A DNA stretch of 45,207 nucleotides from positions 1 to 45,207 of the forward strand of contig CANFXR010000013.1 of the NCBI GenBank assembly GCA_947451035.1, given 5' to 3'. Origin of the DNA: Burkholderiales bacterium (GTDB lineage: Bacteria > Pseudomonadota > Gammaproteobacteria > Burkholderiales > Burkholderiaceae_C). The position numbers and the translations under genes were made by a program. Below, in pieces: positions 18,135 through 26,334 of the stretch. The notes beneath the pieces were generated by a model. That model saw nothing but the letters and a program-made list of their open reading frames with translations. It had not been told where the DNA came from and ran no database searches. Numbering within the stretch: position 1 is the stretch's first letter; each line of letters starts with the position of its first letter.

Positions 18135-19676
18135 TCAGTCGCCGCTGGCGGATGCCAGCACCCGCGCGAACGCGCGCGCCAAGTCATCGCGCGTGTAGGG
18201 CTTGAGCACGAAGGGCGTGCGGCTGTCGGCGCTGAGGTGCTCGGGCAGGTCGGAGTCGGCCCAGCCCGAGGTCATGATGACGTGCATCGCCGGCCAGCGG
18301 GTTTTCGCGAGGGCGGCCAGCGCGTGGCCGCCCAGGCTGCCGGGCATGAGCAAGTCGGTGAACAGCACATCGAAGGTGTCTGCGCCTTCCAGCACCGCCA
18401 GCGCGTCATCGGCGTTCTCGCACTCGTGCACCTCGTGGCCCAGCGACTCGAGCATGGCCGCCGTGGTCATGCGCACCACCTCGTCGTCTTCAACCAGCAG
18501 CACGCGGCAGGCCCGCCCGGGTGCGCTGGTGCCGGGCGCAGCCGCGCTCGCCACCGCGGGCAGCGCCGCGGGCAGCGTCAAGGTGAAGGTCGTGCCCTGC
18601 CCGAGCTGGCTGCGCACCTCGACCTCGCCGCCGAGCTGGGTGATGAACGACTTGACCATCGCCAGGCCGAGGCCCGAGCCACGCCCGGCGTCCTTGGTGG
18701 TGAAGAAGGGTTCGAAGATGTGCGCCAGCGTGACCGCGTCCATGCCGCTGCCGCTGTCGCTCACTTCCACGCACACCCAGTCCCGGCCGTCGCGCACCAG
18801 CGGCCGGTGGTCGATGGCAATGCGTCCGGACTGCGCGATCGCATCTTGCGCGTTGAGCACCAGATTGAGCAGCGAGGCCTCGAGCTGCACCGCTTCGGCA
18901 TCGACCCAGCGCGCTTGCGGGTGGTGGCGGATCTCGAGCGTCACGTTGTCGCGCAGCGAACGGCGCAGCAGCAGTTCGAGTTGCCACAGCACCGCGTGCA
19001 GATCCACCGGTCCGCGTGCCAGCAGCGGGGTGCGCGAAAACGCCATCAGCCGGCGGACCTGGCTGGCACCGCCGTGGGCGGCAGCGCGGATCGCATCGAC
19101 CAGCCGGGCCGATTCGGCATCCTGGCCGACCTTGGCGGCCAGCAGCTCGGCCGCCCCGCTGATGGCCGTGAGCAGGTTGTTGAAGTCGTGCGCGATGCCG
19201 CCGGTCATCTCGCCCACCGCCTTGAGCCGCTGCGCGGCAACCATGTCGTGCTCGCGCCGCTTGGCCGCGGTGGTTTCGCGCTGCACCGCCACCCAGTAGC
19301 GGAAACAGCCCTGGTCGTCGGCCACCGGGGTGATGCTCAAGTCGACCCAGAACTCGCTGCCGTCCTTGCGGTAGTTGAGCAGTTCGATGCGGATGGGCTG
19401 CCACTGCTGCAGCGCTTCGCGCATCCGCGTGCGCGCCCTGGGGCAGGTGTTCGGCCCCTGGAGCACGCGCGGCGTGTGCCCGAGCACGTCATCCGAGGTG
19501 TAGCCGGTCATGCGCGTGAACGCCGGGTTGACGTAGACGATGCGCGGGCCCGGCTCGTCTTGCGGCTCGGCCTCGGTGATGACGATGACGTCTTCGGTGA
19601 ACTCGCCGATCTGGCCGAGCAGGTTGGCCAGCGTCAGGGTCGAAGGCGCAGGTGAGTTTGGGGCGTCTGAGGTCAA
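18135..19676 (-). CDS. Hybrid histidine kinase with a cysteine-less LOV-like PAS domain
   Basis: About 513 residues and soluble. A PAS domain (about 18-135) closely resembles LOV: NPAFTRMTGYTSDDVLG, then LLNYRKDGSEFW. But the photoactive motif G-x-N-C-R-F-L-Q reads GHTPRVLQ (66-73), so the adduct Cys is Pro69. HisKA follows with His163 in GGIAHDFNN, then an ATPase domain and a C-terminal receiver (VEDDEV, FTDLLMPG, KPYT). PAS-kinase-receiver is the usual LOV histidine kinase layout. I place the start at a TTG 16 bases after the DCC-Coq7 stop; the frame is open to 19784 but overlaps that gene. It is the third gene of a minus-strand unit. Confidence 0.85.
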   Translation of the reverse strand: MTSDAPNSPAPSTLTLANLLGQIGEFTEDVIVITEAEPQDEPGPRIVYVNPAFTRMTGYTSDDVLGHTPRVLQGPNTCPRARTRMREALQQWQPIRIELLNYRKDGSEFWVDLSITPVADDQGCFRYWVAVQRETTAAKRREHDMVAAQRLKAVGEMTGGIAHDFNNLLTAISGAAELLAAKVGQDAESARLVDAIRAAAHGGASQVRRLMAFSRTPLLARGPVDLHAVLWQLELLLRRSLRDNVTLEIRHHPQARWVDAEAVQLEASLLNLVLNAQDAIAQSGRIAIDHRPLVRDGRDWVCVEVSDSGSGMDAVTLAHIFEPFFTTKDAGRGSGLGLAMVKSFITQLGGEVEVRSQLGQGTTFTLTLPAALPAVASAAAPGTSAPGRACRVLLVEDDEVVRMTTAAMLESLGHEVHECENADDALAVLEGADTFDVLFTDLLMPGSLGGHALAALAKTRWPAMHVIMTSGWADSDLPEHLSADSRTPFVLKPYTRDDLARAFARVLASASGD

Positions 19677-19692
19677 GGTCTTGCTCGGTGAA

Positions 19693-20625
19693 TCACAACC
19701 GCCGCGCCACGTGCACGGCCGCAGCCGAACCGCTGCCGACCAAGTTGCACCATAGCGCAAGCAGCCGGCCCGGCGGCGTGGCACGCCGGGCGAGCGACTC
19801 GTCGCGGTGCTCGCATTCGTCGGCCTGGCACTCGATGAGCATGTCGCGCAGCGCAGCGTGCTCGGGCCGCCCCGCGAGCCGGTCGATTTGCTGCTGATAG
19901 TGGTGGTTGACGAAGGTCTCGACCGACGCGATGGTGGCGTAGACGGCGCGCGGACCGCACAGCGCGGGCAGCGCGCCGGTCAGAAAGCCGGCCGCGCGCC
20001 ACGGCACCAGCAGCCGGCTGCGGCGCGGCCACGGCAGCACCTCGGCGATGCGCTCGAGGTGGCGGCGTTCGGTGTCGCGGTGGCGGAGGGCAAATTCGCG
20101 CACGCCGGCATCGCGCGAGAACGCGAGCACGCCGTGATAGATCCACACGGCGCCGGTTTCGCCGGCGTGGTCGGAGCGCATCTCGGCGATCAGGTCGGCC
20201 GGCACCGCCGCCGACGGCTCGAAAGCGTGCGCCAGCCTTTGCAGCGCCGGACGCAAGCGCAAAAAGCCGCGGTAGGCCAGCTCGAGCCCCGACGTCGCCC
20301 CGGGCAGCGCCGCCGCGCGAGCGAGCCAGCGCCAGCCGGGCAGCGCCGACCACAGCGCCACGAACGCGCGTGCGCCGCTGAGCACCTCGGTGCCGCCGCG
20401 CAGCACATGAAAGCGCGCCAGGTACGCGTCGCGTGTCGCCCCTGCGGGCAGCGCTGTCGCCGGGTCGCTCACGTCGCACCAGGCGAGCGGCTGGCGTGGC
20501 GTGAGCCCCTGGTAGACACCGACTTCGCGGCGACACAGCGGGCACGCGCCGTCGTACAGCACGGTGAGTGCGGCGGGGTTGGCGCACTCGGCAGGGTGGG
20601 CGGGGCGGATTTCGGGCGACGTCAT
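19693..20625 (-). CDS. DCC (DUF393) domain fused to Coq7-type di-iron hydroxylase
   Basis: 310 residues. Residues 20-130 form a DCC/DUF393 thiol-oxidoreductase-like domain with VLYDGACPLCRREV (Cys28 and Cys31) and the family's later helix (FLRLRPALQRL). Residues 145-310 form a Coq7 domain: Glu155 in HAGETGA, Glu186 and His189 in ERRH, Glu236 in VETFVNHHY, and Glu270 with His273 in ECEH. Those are the six usual di-iron ligands. Coq7 hydroxylates demethoxyubiquinol in ubiquinone synthesis. The ATG at 20625 starts the DCC domain in one open frame, so the fusion is not from a frameshift visible here. Stand-alone Coq7 is about 210 residues. Confidence 0.83.
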   Translation of the reverse strand: MTSPEIRPAHPAECANPAALTVLYDGACPLCRREVGVYQGLTPRQPLAWCDVSDPATALPAGATRDAYLARFHVLRGGTEVLSGARAFVALWSALPGWRWLARAAALPGATSGLELAYRGFLRLRPALQRLAHAFEPSAAVPADLIAEMRSDHAGETGAVWIYHGVLAFSRDAGVREFALRHRDTERRHLERIAEVLPWPRRSRLLVPWRAAGFLTGALPALCGPRAVYATIASVETFVNHHYQQQIDRLAGRPEHAALRDMLIECQADECEHRDESLARRATPPGRLLALWCNLVGSGSAAAVHVARRL

Positions 20626-20698
20626 GGCACCGATGCTGCCAGCAGTGCGGCGTGCGGATCCGTTGAAAGGGGATGACCTTGGATGGGGCAGGGCTGCT

Positions 20699-21625
20699 TC
20701 AGCGCGCCGGGCGATCGAGAAAATCGAGCAGCGGCACCAGCGAGCGAGCGGGCGCTTCTTCGTGCGGCAGGTGGCCCACGCCGGTGAAGGGCACCAGCCG
20801 CGCATGCGGCAGGCTCAGCAGGTAGTCGGCCGAGTTGGCAAACGGGATCATCACGTCTTGCTCGCCCCACAGCAGCAGCGTGCTCGCCTGGATGCTGCGC
20901 AGCAGCGGCCGCGGGTCGACCAGCCGGGTCTGCTGCAGCCGGGCGAGCAGCGCATCGCGGCTGCCAGGTGCCAGCATCAGCTCGTGGTAACGCGTGGTCA
21001 GCGCGTCGGTCAGCACCGCCGGGTCGGCGTAGGCGGGCTCCAGGCTCATGCGCAGCAGCGGCCGCGGCAGCACATGGCGCATCAGCTGCATCGACACCGG
21101 CACTTCGGCGGGCACGCCGTATTCGAAGCCGGGGCTGGCAAAGCCGTCGGGGGCGATGAGCACCAGCTTGTCGATGCGCTCGGGGTGCTGCGCCGCGAAC
21201 GTCCAGGCGATGCGCCCGCCGATCGAGTGGCCGACCAGCGTGGCGCGCTCGATGCCGCGCTGATCGAGCAGCGCCAGCAGCAGCCGCACGCTGCGCGCAT
21301 CGGTGTAGTCGCCCGTGGGGTCGGGCTCGCTCAGGCCGCAACCGGGCAGGTCGAGGCGGATCACCCGGTGATGCAGCGCGAGTTCGCGCGCCCACGGCTC
21401 CCAGGTGTGCAAGCTCGCGCCAAAGCCGTGGATCAGCACCACGGCGCTCGCGTCCTTCGGGCCGCTGTCGCGCACGTGCAGCCGCTCGCCGGCCACTTCG
21501 GTGAGGTCGCCGGGCGCATCGAGGTAGCGCGCTTGCAGGGTGGGGCGCCCGATGTCGGGGGTCCACAGACCATACGCGAGCAAGGTGAGCAACACGGCGC
21601 AAACAGCGATCAAGGTGGTTTTCAA
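20699..21625 (-). CDS. Alpha/beta hydrolase, membrane-anchored or exported
   Basis: 308 residues, TTG start with AAAGG upstream. An N-terminal hydrophobic segment (LIAVCAVLLTLLAYGLW) is followed by an alpha/beta hydrolase domain. The oxyanion region is LIHGFGASLHTW, the nucleophile Ser is in GHSIGG, the acid is probably Asp in WGEQDVMIP and the His is in GVGHLPHEE. The substrate is unknown; small-molecule esterase or dehalogenase-like folds are possible. It is the first gene of the minus-strand group, 73 bases before the DCC-Coq7 gene. Confidence 0.83.
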   Translation of the reverse strand: MKTTLIAVCAVLLTLLAYGLWTPDIGRPTLQARYLDAPGDLTEVAGERLHVRDSGPKDASAVVLIHGFGASLHTWEPWARELALHHRVIRLDLPGCGLSEPDPTGDYTDARSVRLLLALLDQRGIERATLVGHSIGGRIAWTFAAQHPERIDKLVLIAPDGFASPGFEYGVPAEVPVSMQLMRHVLPRPLLRMSLEPAYADPAVLTDALTTRYHELMLAPGSRDALLARLQQTRLVDPRPLLRSIQASTLLLWGEQDVMIPFANSADYLLSLPHARLVPFTGVGHLPHEEAPARSLVPLLDFLDRPAR

Positions 21626-21798
21626 GTGTCGACCTTTGACAATTCACGGCGGGGTGCGGCAGTGCCACAGCGTAGCCGACGGGTCACGCCATCCATGCAA
21701 CAGCCGGCTGAAAACCTCACAAATGGACACACCGAAGCGCGCCATCCCCGCTACGCTCGTGCGACCCGCTTGGCGGGTGTGAGGGGTGGCGGTTGACG

Positions 21799-22749
21799 AT
21801 GGACGAATACCTGCTGGGTGGAGCGCTGCTGGCATTGCTGGCGCTGCTGTGGTTCGTGCGCGGCCGGCAGCGCCGGCTGGCGCAACGCGATCAGCCGGCC
21901 GAGTCGACCGTGATAGCGCCGAGCCGGTTCAGATCCTGGCGCGCCTTGTCGCGCCAGGACAGCATGCAAGCTCCCGGGCTGCCGCTGGACGAAGATGAAA
22001 TCGCACAGCAAGCCGAGCGCGCGGCCGCGCAAGAGGCCGCGCGCATCGAAGGCGACCGCGAGGCCGCCGAGTGGGAGGCGCGTCTGGTCGCCGAGCAACT
22101 GGCCCACCGGGCTGAAGAACAGGCGCGGCTGGTGGCCGACAGCGAGTTCGACACGCTCTCGCCCTTGCAGCACGCGGCCAACGCGCAAGCCGCCGCCGAG
22201 CGCAGCGAGCGCGAGGCCCTCGATTCGCTGCAGCGGGCCTATGCCGATGCCGAGGCCGAACGCCGCACGGCAGACCGCCGCACCACCGATCGGCGTGCGG
22301 ACACGAGGGACTCCGTCGTCCCCCTGCCCACGCCCGAGCCGACTGCGCCGACCGCGCCGTCCCCGTCCCCGTCCGCCGGTGTCGTGTGGATTGCCGACGC
22401 CTCGAAGGTGGTGCGCGTCAAGACGAGCCGCCTGCTCGAGCAGCATGGCTGGCAGACCGCGCTGGCCACCGACGGGCTGGAGGTCCTCGAACAGATCTTG
22501 CGGGCCGCGCCGCACGCGCTGATCACCGGTGCCGAGCTGTCCGGGCTCGACGGCCTGGCGCTGACGCGTGAACTGCGCGCCGATCCGCGCACGGCGCAGC
22601 TGCCCATCGTGATGATCTCGGGCGATGACGTCTCGCTGCGCGAGGCGGCGCGCGATGCGGGCGTCAGCTTGCTGCTGGGCAAGCCCTACCCGGAAGACGA
22701 ACTGATCGACTATCTGGCGTCGACCCGCGAGACCGCCGCCGAGGCTTGA
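21799..22749 (+). CDS. Membrane-anchored pseudo-receiver protein
   Basis: 316 residues. An N-terminal membrane helix (LLGGALLALLALLWFV, about 5-20) leads to a long Glu/Ala/Arg-rich helical linker (about 65-160, probable coiled coil), a Pro/Thr/Ser-rich spacer and a C-terminal receiver fold (about 195-312). The receiver is degenerate: the phosphoacceptor Asp position is Gly in LITGAELSGLDG, and the acidic pair reads IADASK with only one Asp. The Lys in LLGKPY is kept. It is therefore probably a phosphorylation-independent interaction domain. It lies 72 bases before the caspase-like peptidase gene in the same direction. I prefer the ATG at 21799 over the TTG at 21793. Confidence 0.8.
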   Translation: MDEYLLGGALLALLALLWFVRGRQRRLAQRDQPAESTVIAPSRFRSWRALSRQDSMQAPGLPLDEDEIAQQAERAAAQEAARIEGDREAAEWEARLVAEQLAHRAEEQARLVADSEFDTLSPLQHAANAQAAAERSEREALDSLQRAYADAEAERRTADRRTTDRRADTRDSVVPLPTPEPTAPTAPSPSPSAGVVWIADASKVVRVKTSRLLEQHGWQTALATDGLEVLEQILRAAPHALITGAELSGLDGLALTRELRADPRTAQLPIVMISGDDVSLREAARDAGVSLLLGKPYPEDELIDYLASTRETAAEA

Positions 22750-22821
22750 ACGCGGCCGGCCGCGCCGCCAGAATCGATGCGCTCGCGGCGCCGCTCGCCG
22801 CTCCCACCGCAGGAGATTCCC

Positions 22822-24372
22822 GTGGACGACAAGCTCATCGTCAGCCACCGCGCCGCGCTCAAGGCCAAGTACGGCGCGGTCGGCCTCGCGCAGATTCAAA
22901 AGGCCGTGCGCGCCCTGATCGCCGCCGACCGGCAGCGCGGCCTGCGCAGCCGGCTGGTGTTTCTCGACGACGCGCGTGCGATGAAGCAACTCGGCGGCGC
23001 GCCGGCCACGCTGGCCACCAGCCCGGCGCAGGCCAAGGCGGCCATCGACGCGGTGTTTCGCGCCGTCGACCCGGCGTATCTGATGATCCTGGGCGCGCCC
23101 GACGTGGTGCCGCATCAGGATGTCGCCAACCCGATGCACGCGCCACCGGCCGACCCCGACCCCATCGCCTGGGGCGATCTGCCCTATGCCTGCGAGGCCG
23201 CCTATGGCCGCGAGGCGAGTGCGTTCAAGGGCCCCACGCGGGTGGTCGCTCGGCTGCCCGATCTGACCGGCGCGACCGAGCCGTCGCACCTGATCGGCCT
23301 GCTCGAAGCCGCCGCGGCGCACGTCACGCGCGACGTGGCCGAGTTCGGCGATTACTTCGGCTTGTCGACCGCCACCTGGCGCGCGTCGACGGCGCTGAGC
23401 TTGTTCAACGTGTTCGGCCAGTCCAGGGCGATGAGCGTGTCGCCGCCGGCGCGCGAGGCCATTGCCGCCGCACGGCTGGCGCCGCTGATGCACTTCATCA
23501 ACTGCCACGGCGGGCTGGCCGATCCGCGCTTTTATGGCGAGGACGCCGCCGGGCACCAGCCGGTGTCGATGTCGAGCCCCGGCATTGCCGGGCGCATCCG
23601 CGCTGGCACGGTGGCTGCTGCCGAATGCTGCTACGGCGGCGAGCTGTACGACTCGGTCACGCTGGGCTTGCCGCTGCCCATCGGTCAGCACTACCTGGCG
23701 CAAGGCGCGTGCGGTTTCTTTGGCAGCTCGACGATCGCCTACGGGCCGCTCGAGGGCAACGGTTCGGCCGATCTGCTGACGCAGTACTTCTTGCTGGCGG
23801 TGCTCGAAGGCGCGTCGATCGGGCGCGCCACGCTGATGGCGCGCCAGCGCTTCGTGCAGCAAACCAGCGAGCTCGATCCGACCGACCTGAAGACCCTGGC
23901 GCAGTTCAGCCTGCTCGGTGACCCGTCGCTGCACCCGGCGCGCGTGCCCGGCGCCACCGGCGTGCCCCAGGGTCTGGCGCCGCTCGACGCGCAGCGCTTG
24001 CAACGGCGCGAGCGGCGTGTCGCGCTGCGCTCGGCGGGCGAGTTTCTGGATGCGACCAAGCCGGCCACTGCGCGCCCGCAACCCGCGGCGAAGGCCTCGG
24101 CGGCGGTGCGCCGCGCGCTGGCCCACATCGCCGAGCGCGCCGGGTTGGCGGCCGATCAGGTGTTCGTGGCGTACGCGGTCGAGTCGCCTGCCGGGGCGGC
24201 CGTTCCAGCCGCGCGCGGCAAGGCGACGCCGGCGCCCACGCGCTATCACCTGGCCGTCGCGACACCGCCTGCCGCCACGCGGCCTTCGGGCGCCGCGCCC
24301 TCGGCGGTGGCGGCGCTGGCGCGCGAGGTCGATGGCCGCATCGTCGGCTACCGGGTCTATGTGCAGCGCTGA
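22822..24372 (+). CDS. Caspase-like cysteine peptidase, C25/gingipain type
   Basis: 516 residues with a clan CD (caspase/gingipain) fold. The likely catalytic dyad is His229 in INCHGG and Cys270 (or 269) in AAECCYGG. The stretch AYLMILGAPDVVPHQD, then LPYACE and ARLPDLTG, matches the first sheet of C25-type domains. GACGFFGSSTIAYGP and FSLLGDPSLHP complete the domain. There is no signal peptide, so unlike gingipains it is probably cytoplasmic. The last 130 residues are an Ala/Pro-rich linker and a small unrecognised domain. GTG start with AGGAG six bases upstream. The next gene starts directly after its stop. Confidence 0.75.
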   Translation: MDDKLIVSHRAALKAKYGAVGLAQIQKAVRALIAADRQRGLRSRLVFLDDARAMKQLGGAPATLATSPAQAKAAIDAVFRAVDPAYLMILGAPDVVPHQDVANPMHAPPADPDPIAWGDLPYACEAAYGREASAFKGPTRVVARLPDLTGATEPSHLIGLLEAAAAHVTRDVAEFGDYFGLSTATWRASTALSLFNVFGQSRAMSVSPPAREAIAAARLAPLMHFINCHGGLADPRFYGEDAAGHQPVSMSSPGIAGRIRAGTVAAAECCYGGELYDSVTLGLPLPIGQHYLAQGACGFFGSSTIAYGPLEGNGSADLLTQYFLLAVLEGASIGRATLMARQRFVQQTSELDPTDLKTLAQFSLLGDPSLHPARVPGATGVPQGLAPLDAQRLQRRERRVALRSAGEFLDATKPATARPQPAAKASAAVRRALAHIAERAGLAADQVFVAYAVESPAGAAVPAARGKATPAPTRYHLAVATPPAATRPSGAAPSAVAALAREVDGRIVGYRVYVQR

Positions 24373-24633
24373 ATGACGATCGCGCCGCAGCGTGTCGAGA
24401 GGCTGCGCGGCAGGGTGCGGCGCGGGCCGCTGGGTGCGGGGAGCAAGAGCGAGCGCGAGGCGGTCTGGCTCGACACCGCGCAGGGCCGCTACGTGCTGCG
24501 CCGCCAGGACGGCCCGACCTTCGGCGACAGCGCGCTCGAGGCGTGGGTGGGTCGCGAGGTGGCGTGCAGCGGCTTCATCGCCGACTACGTGCTGCTGGCC
24601 GAGCGCATCGAGGCGATCGACGGCGCGATCTGA
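24373..24633 (+). CDS. Small protein of unknown function, partner of the caspase-like peptidase
   Basis: 86 residues, basic in its first quarter (RVERLRGRVRRGPLG) and then apparently all-beta (EREAVWLDTAQGRYVLRRQ, with VACSGFIADYVLLAERIE at the end). The pattern suggests a small OB-fold or SH3-like barrel, but this is inference from residue pattern only. It starts on the base after the peptidase stop (TGA-ATG), so it is almost surely translated from the same message. It could be a substrate, inhibitor or nucleic-acid-binding adaptor of the peptidase. I do not recognise a named family. Confidence 0.65.
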   Translation: MTIAPQRVERLRGRVRRGPLGAGSKSEREAVWLDTAQGRYVLRRQDGPTFGDSALEAWVGREVACSGFIADYVLLAERIEAIDGAI

Positions 24634-24666
24634 GTCTGGCTGTGGTGGTGCGTCAGCCGCCCGGGT

Positions 24667-24683
24667 GGCTCACCGGTTGAGCC
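24667..24683. terminator. Small hairpin at the end of convergent operons
   Basis: GGCTCA and TGAGCC pair with a 5-base loop at the phnE2 stop codon, opposite the end of the 86-aa gene. Stem of only 6 bp and no T-tract, so weak. Confidence 0.28.
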
Positions 24684-25503
24684 AGCGCCGCGTGGCGAAC
24701 GACAGCGCATCGACCAGCGCCACCAGCGCCATCATGGCGCCCAGCACGGTGCAGCTCTCGTGCATCTGGAACAAGCCCAGGTGGTAGTACAGCATCTGCC
24801 CCAGCCCGCCGGCACCCACCACGCCCAGCACGGCGGCCGCGCGGATGTTGTTCTCCCAGCGGTACAGCGTGTAGGCGATGACCTGCGGCCAGATCTGCGG
24901 CAGCGTGGCAAACAGGAACACGCGCAGCGCGCCCACACCGCGCACGCGCAGCGCGAAGGCGGGCTCGGGCGCGGCGTTCTCGAGGCTCTCGGCGAACAGC
25001 CGCCCGAGCACGCCGGTGGTGTGCAGCGCCAGCGCCAGCGTGCCGGCAAACGGCCCCAGCCCGGCGGCGATCAGCAGCAGCGCGGCCCACACCAGCTCGG
25101 GCACCGAGCGCAGCCCATTGAGCACGCCGCGCGTGGCCGCGCGCAGCACCCCGGTGGCCAGCGCGGAGCCGGCGCCCTCATGGCGGCGCGCGCTCGCCGG
25201 CAGCGCCAGCGCCAGGCCGCCCACGGCCGCGAGCAAGGTGCCCAGCAGCGACATGGCCAGCGTTTCCAGCGTGCCGTCGAGCGTGCGCTGCAGGAACGCG
25301 GCCGAGGTCTCGGGTGGAAAGAAGCCGGCCGCGAACTTTCCCATCTTGCCCAGCGCATCGGGCGACAGGAAATCGCCCCAGCGCAGCTCCAGCGTGGCAA
25401 AGCTCAGCACCACCAGCGTGGCGATGACCAGGCCGACCCAGCGCGCGGCGTGGCGCGCCGGCGGCTGCCTCAGGTGCGGCGCGAGTGGCACGGGCGCGCT
25501 CAT
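24670..25503 (-). CDS. phnE: ABC transporter permease, PhnE family (second)
   Basis: 277 residues with a TM segment near the N-terminus (VGLVIATLVVLSFATLEL) and a binding-protein-dependent permease domain carrying five more. The coupling loop reads LRVRGVGALRVFLFATLPQ, and VVGAGGLGQML is the family's C-terminal signature. It is the last of four genes of a phosphonate-type importer and should pair with the first PhnE to make a heterodimeric channel. Its ATG overlaps the first permease's stop (ATGA). The proximity of the conserved RWENNIRAAAV stretch to the RWECAIRASVV of its partner shows they are paralogues. Confidence 0.87.
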   Translation of the reverse strand: MSAPVPLAPHLRQPPARHAARWVGLVIATLVVLSFATLELRWGDFLSPDALGKMGKFAAGFFPPETSAAFLQRTLDGTLETLAMSLLGTLLAAVGGLALALPASARRHEGAGSALATGVLRAATRGVLNGLRSVPELVWAALLLIAAGLGPFAGTLALALHTTGVLGRLFAESLENAAPEPAFALRVRGVGALRVFLFATLPQIWPQVIAYTLYRWENNIRAAAVLGVVGAGGLGQMLYYHLGLFQMHESCTVLGAMMALVALVDALSFATRRWLNR

Positions 25504-26330
25504 GCCATGGCCCGGCGCAGCACCGCGCTGATGCGGTCGGATGCGGCCACCAGCGCGATGAACACCAGCAAGATGGTGCAGACCTCGCCACCCGAGAACA
25601 TCTTGGCCGCGCTGTCGAGCAACTGCCCGAGCCCGCCGGCACCCACGAAGCCCAGCACCACCGACGCGCGGATCGCGCATTCCCAGCGGTACACGGTGTA
25701 GCTCACCAACTCGGCGGCGCACTGCGGCAGCGCGCCGAACAGCAGCGCTTGCAGCCGGCCCGCGCCATTGCGCAGCAGCGCTTGCGTGGGCGCGGGGTCG
25801 CTGGCCTCGAGGATTTCGGCGTAGACCTTGCCCAGCATGCCGCCGTAGGCGATGCCGATGGCCAGCACGCCGGCGGTCGGCCCCAGGCCCACCACGCGCA
25901 CGAACAGCAGCGCCCACACCAGCTCGGGCACCGAGCGCAGCACCACCATCGTGGCGCGCAGCACGCTGCGCAGCGCGAACGGCGCGGCGGCCATGGGCTG
26001 CGCCAGCGCGCTGATCGACAGCCGCGCGCTCGCGCCCAGCGCCAGCGGCACCGCGATCAGGCCGGCCAGCGTGAGCCCGGCGGTGGCAATGGCCACGGTG
26101 CGCCAGGTTTCGTGCAGCAGCAGCCCGAGGAATTCGGCGTCGCTGCGCGGCGGCAGGAAGCTCGCCATGAAGCGCAGCGTCGAGCGCACGCTGCGCGCGT
26201 CGAACAGCACCGCCGGGTTGAATTCGGTGAGCACGACCAGCGGCCACAGCAGCACCGCGATCAGCAGCACGGTGGCCCAGCGCGAATGCAGCGCCGGGTC
26301 GCGCGGCGGTGTGGTGGACAGCGGGGTCAC
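25500..26330 (-). CDS. phnE: ABC transporter permease, PhnE family (first)
   Basis: 276 residues, GTG start four bases after the phnC stop. It has an N-terminal TM segment (WATVLLIAVLLWPLVVL) and the permease domain with coupling loop LLRNGAGRLQALLFGALPQ and VGFVGAGGLGQLL. It should form the inner-membrane channel with the second PhnE. Both permeases are similar in length to E. coli PhnE (about 260-275). The order is phnD-phnC-phnE-phnE, all with 4-base overlaps or gaps. Confidence 0.87.
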   Translation of the reverse strand: MTPLSTTPPRDPALHSRWATVLLIAVLLWPLVVLTEFNPAVLFDARSVRSTLRFMASFLPPRSDAEFLGLLLHETWRTVAIATAGLTLAGLIAVPLALGASARLSISALAQPMAAAPFALRSVLRATMVVLRSVPELVWALLFVRVVGLGPTAGVLAIGIAYGGMLGKVYAEILEASDPAPTQALLRNGAGRLQALLFGALPQCAAELVSYTVYRWECAIRASVVLGFVGAGGLGQLLDSAAKMFSGGEVCTILLVFIALVAASDRISAVLRRAMA

Positions 26331-26334
26331 GCGA

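Noticed and set aside
25504-26247. A 525-residue fusion reading through from the first permease into the second
   Set aside because: The upstream part is the out-of-frame shadow of the first PhnE; the true second permease starts at the ATG at 25503 that overlaps the first one's stop.
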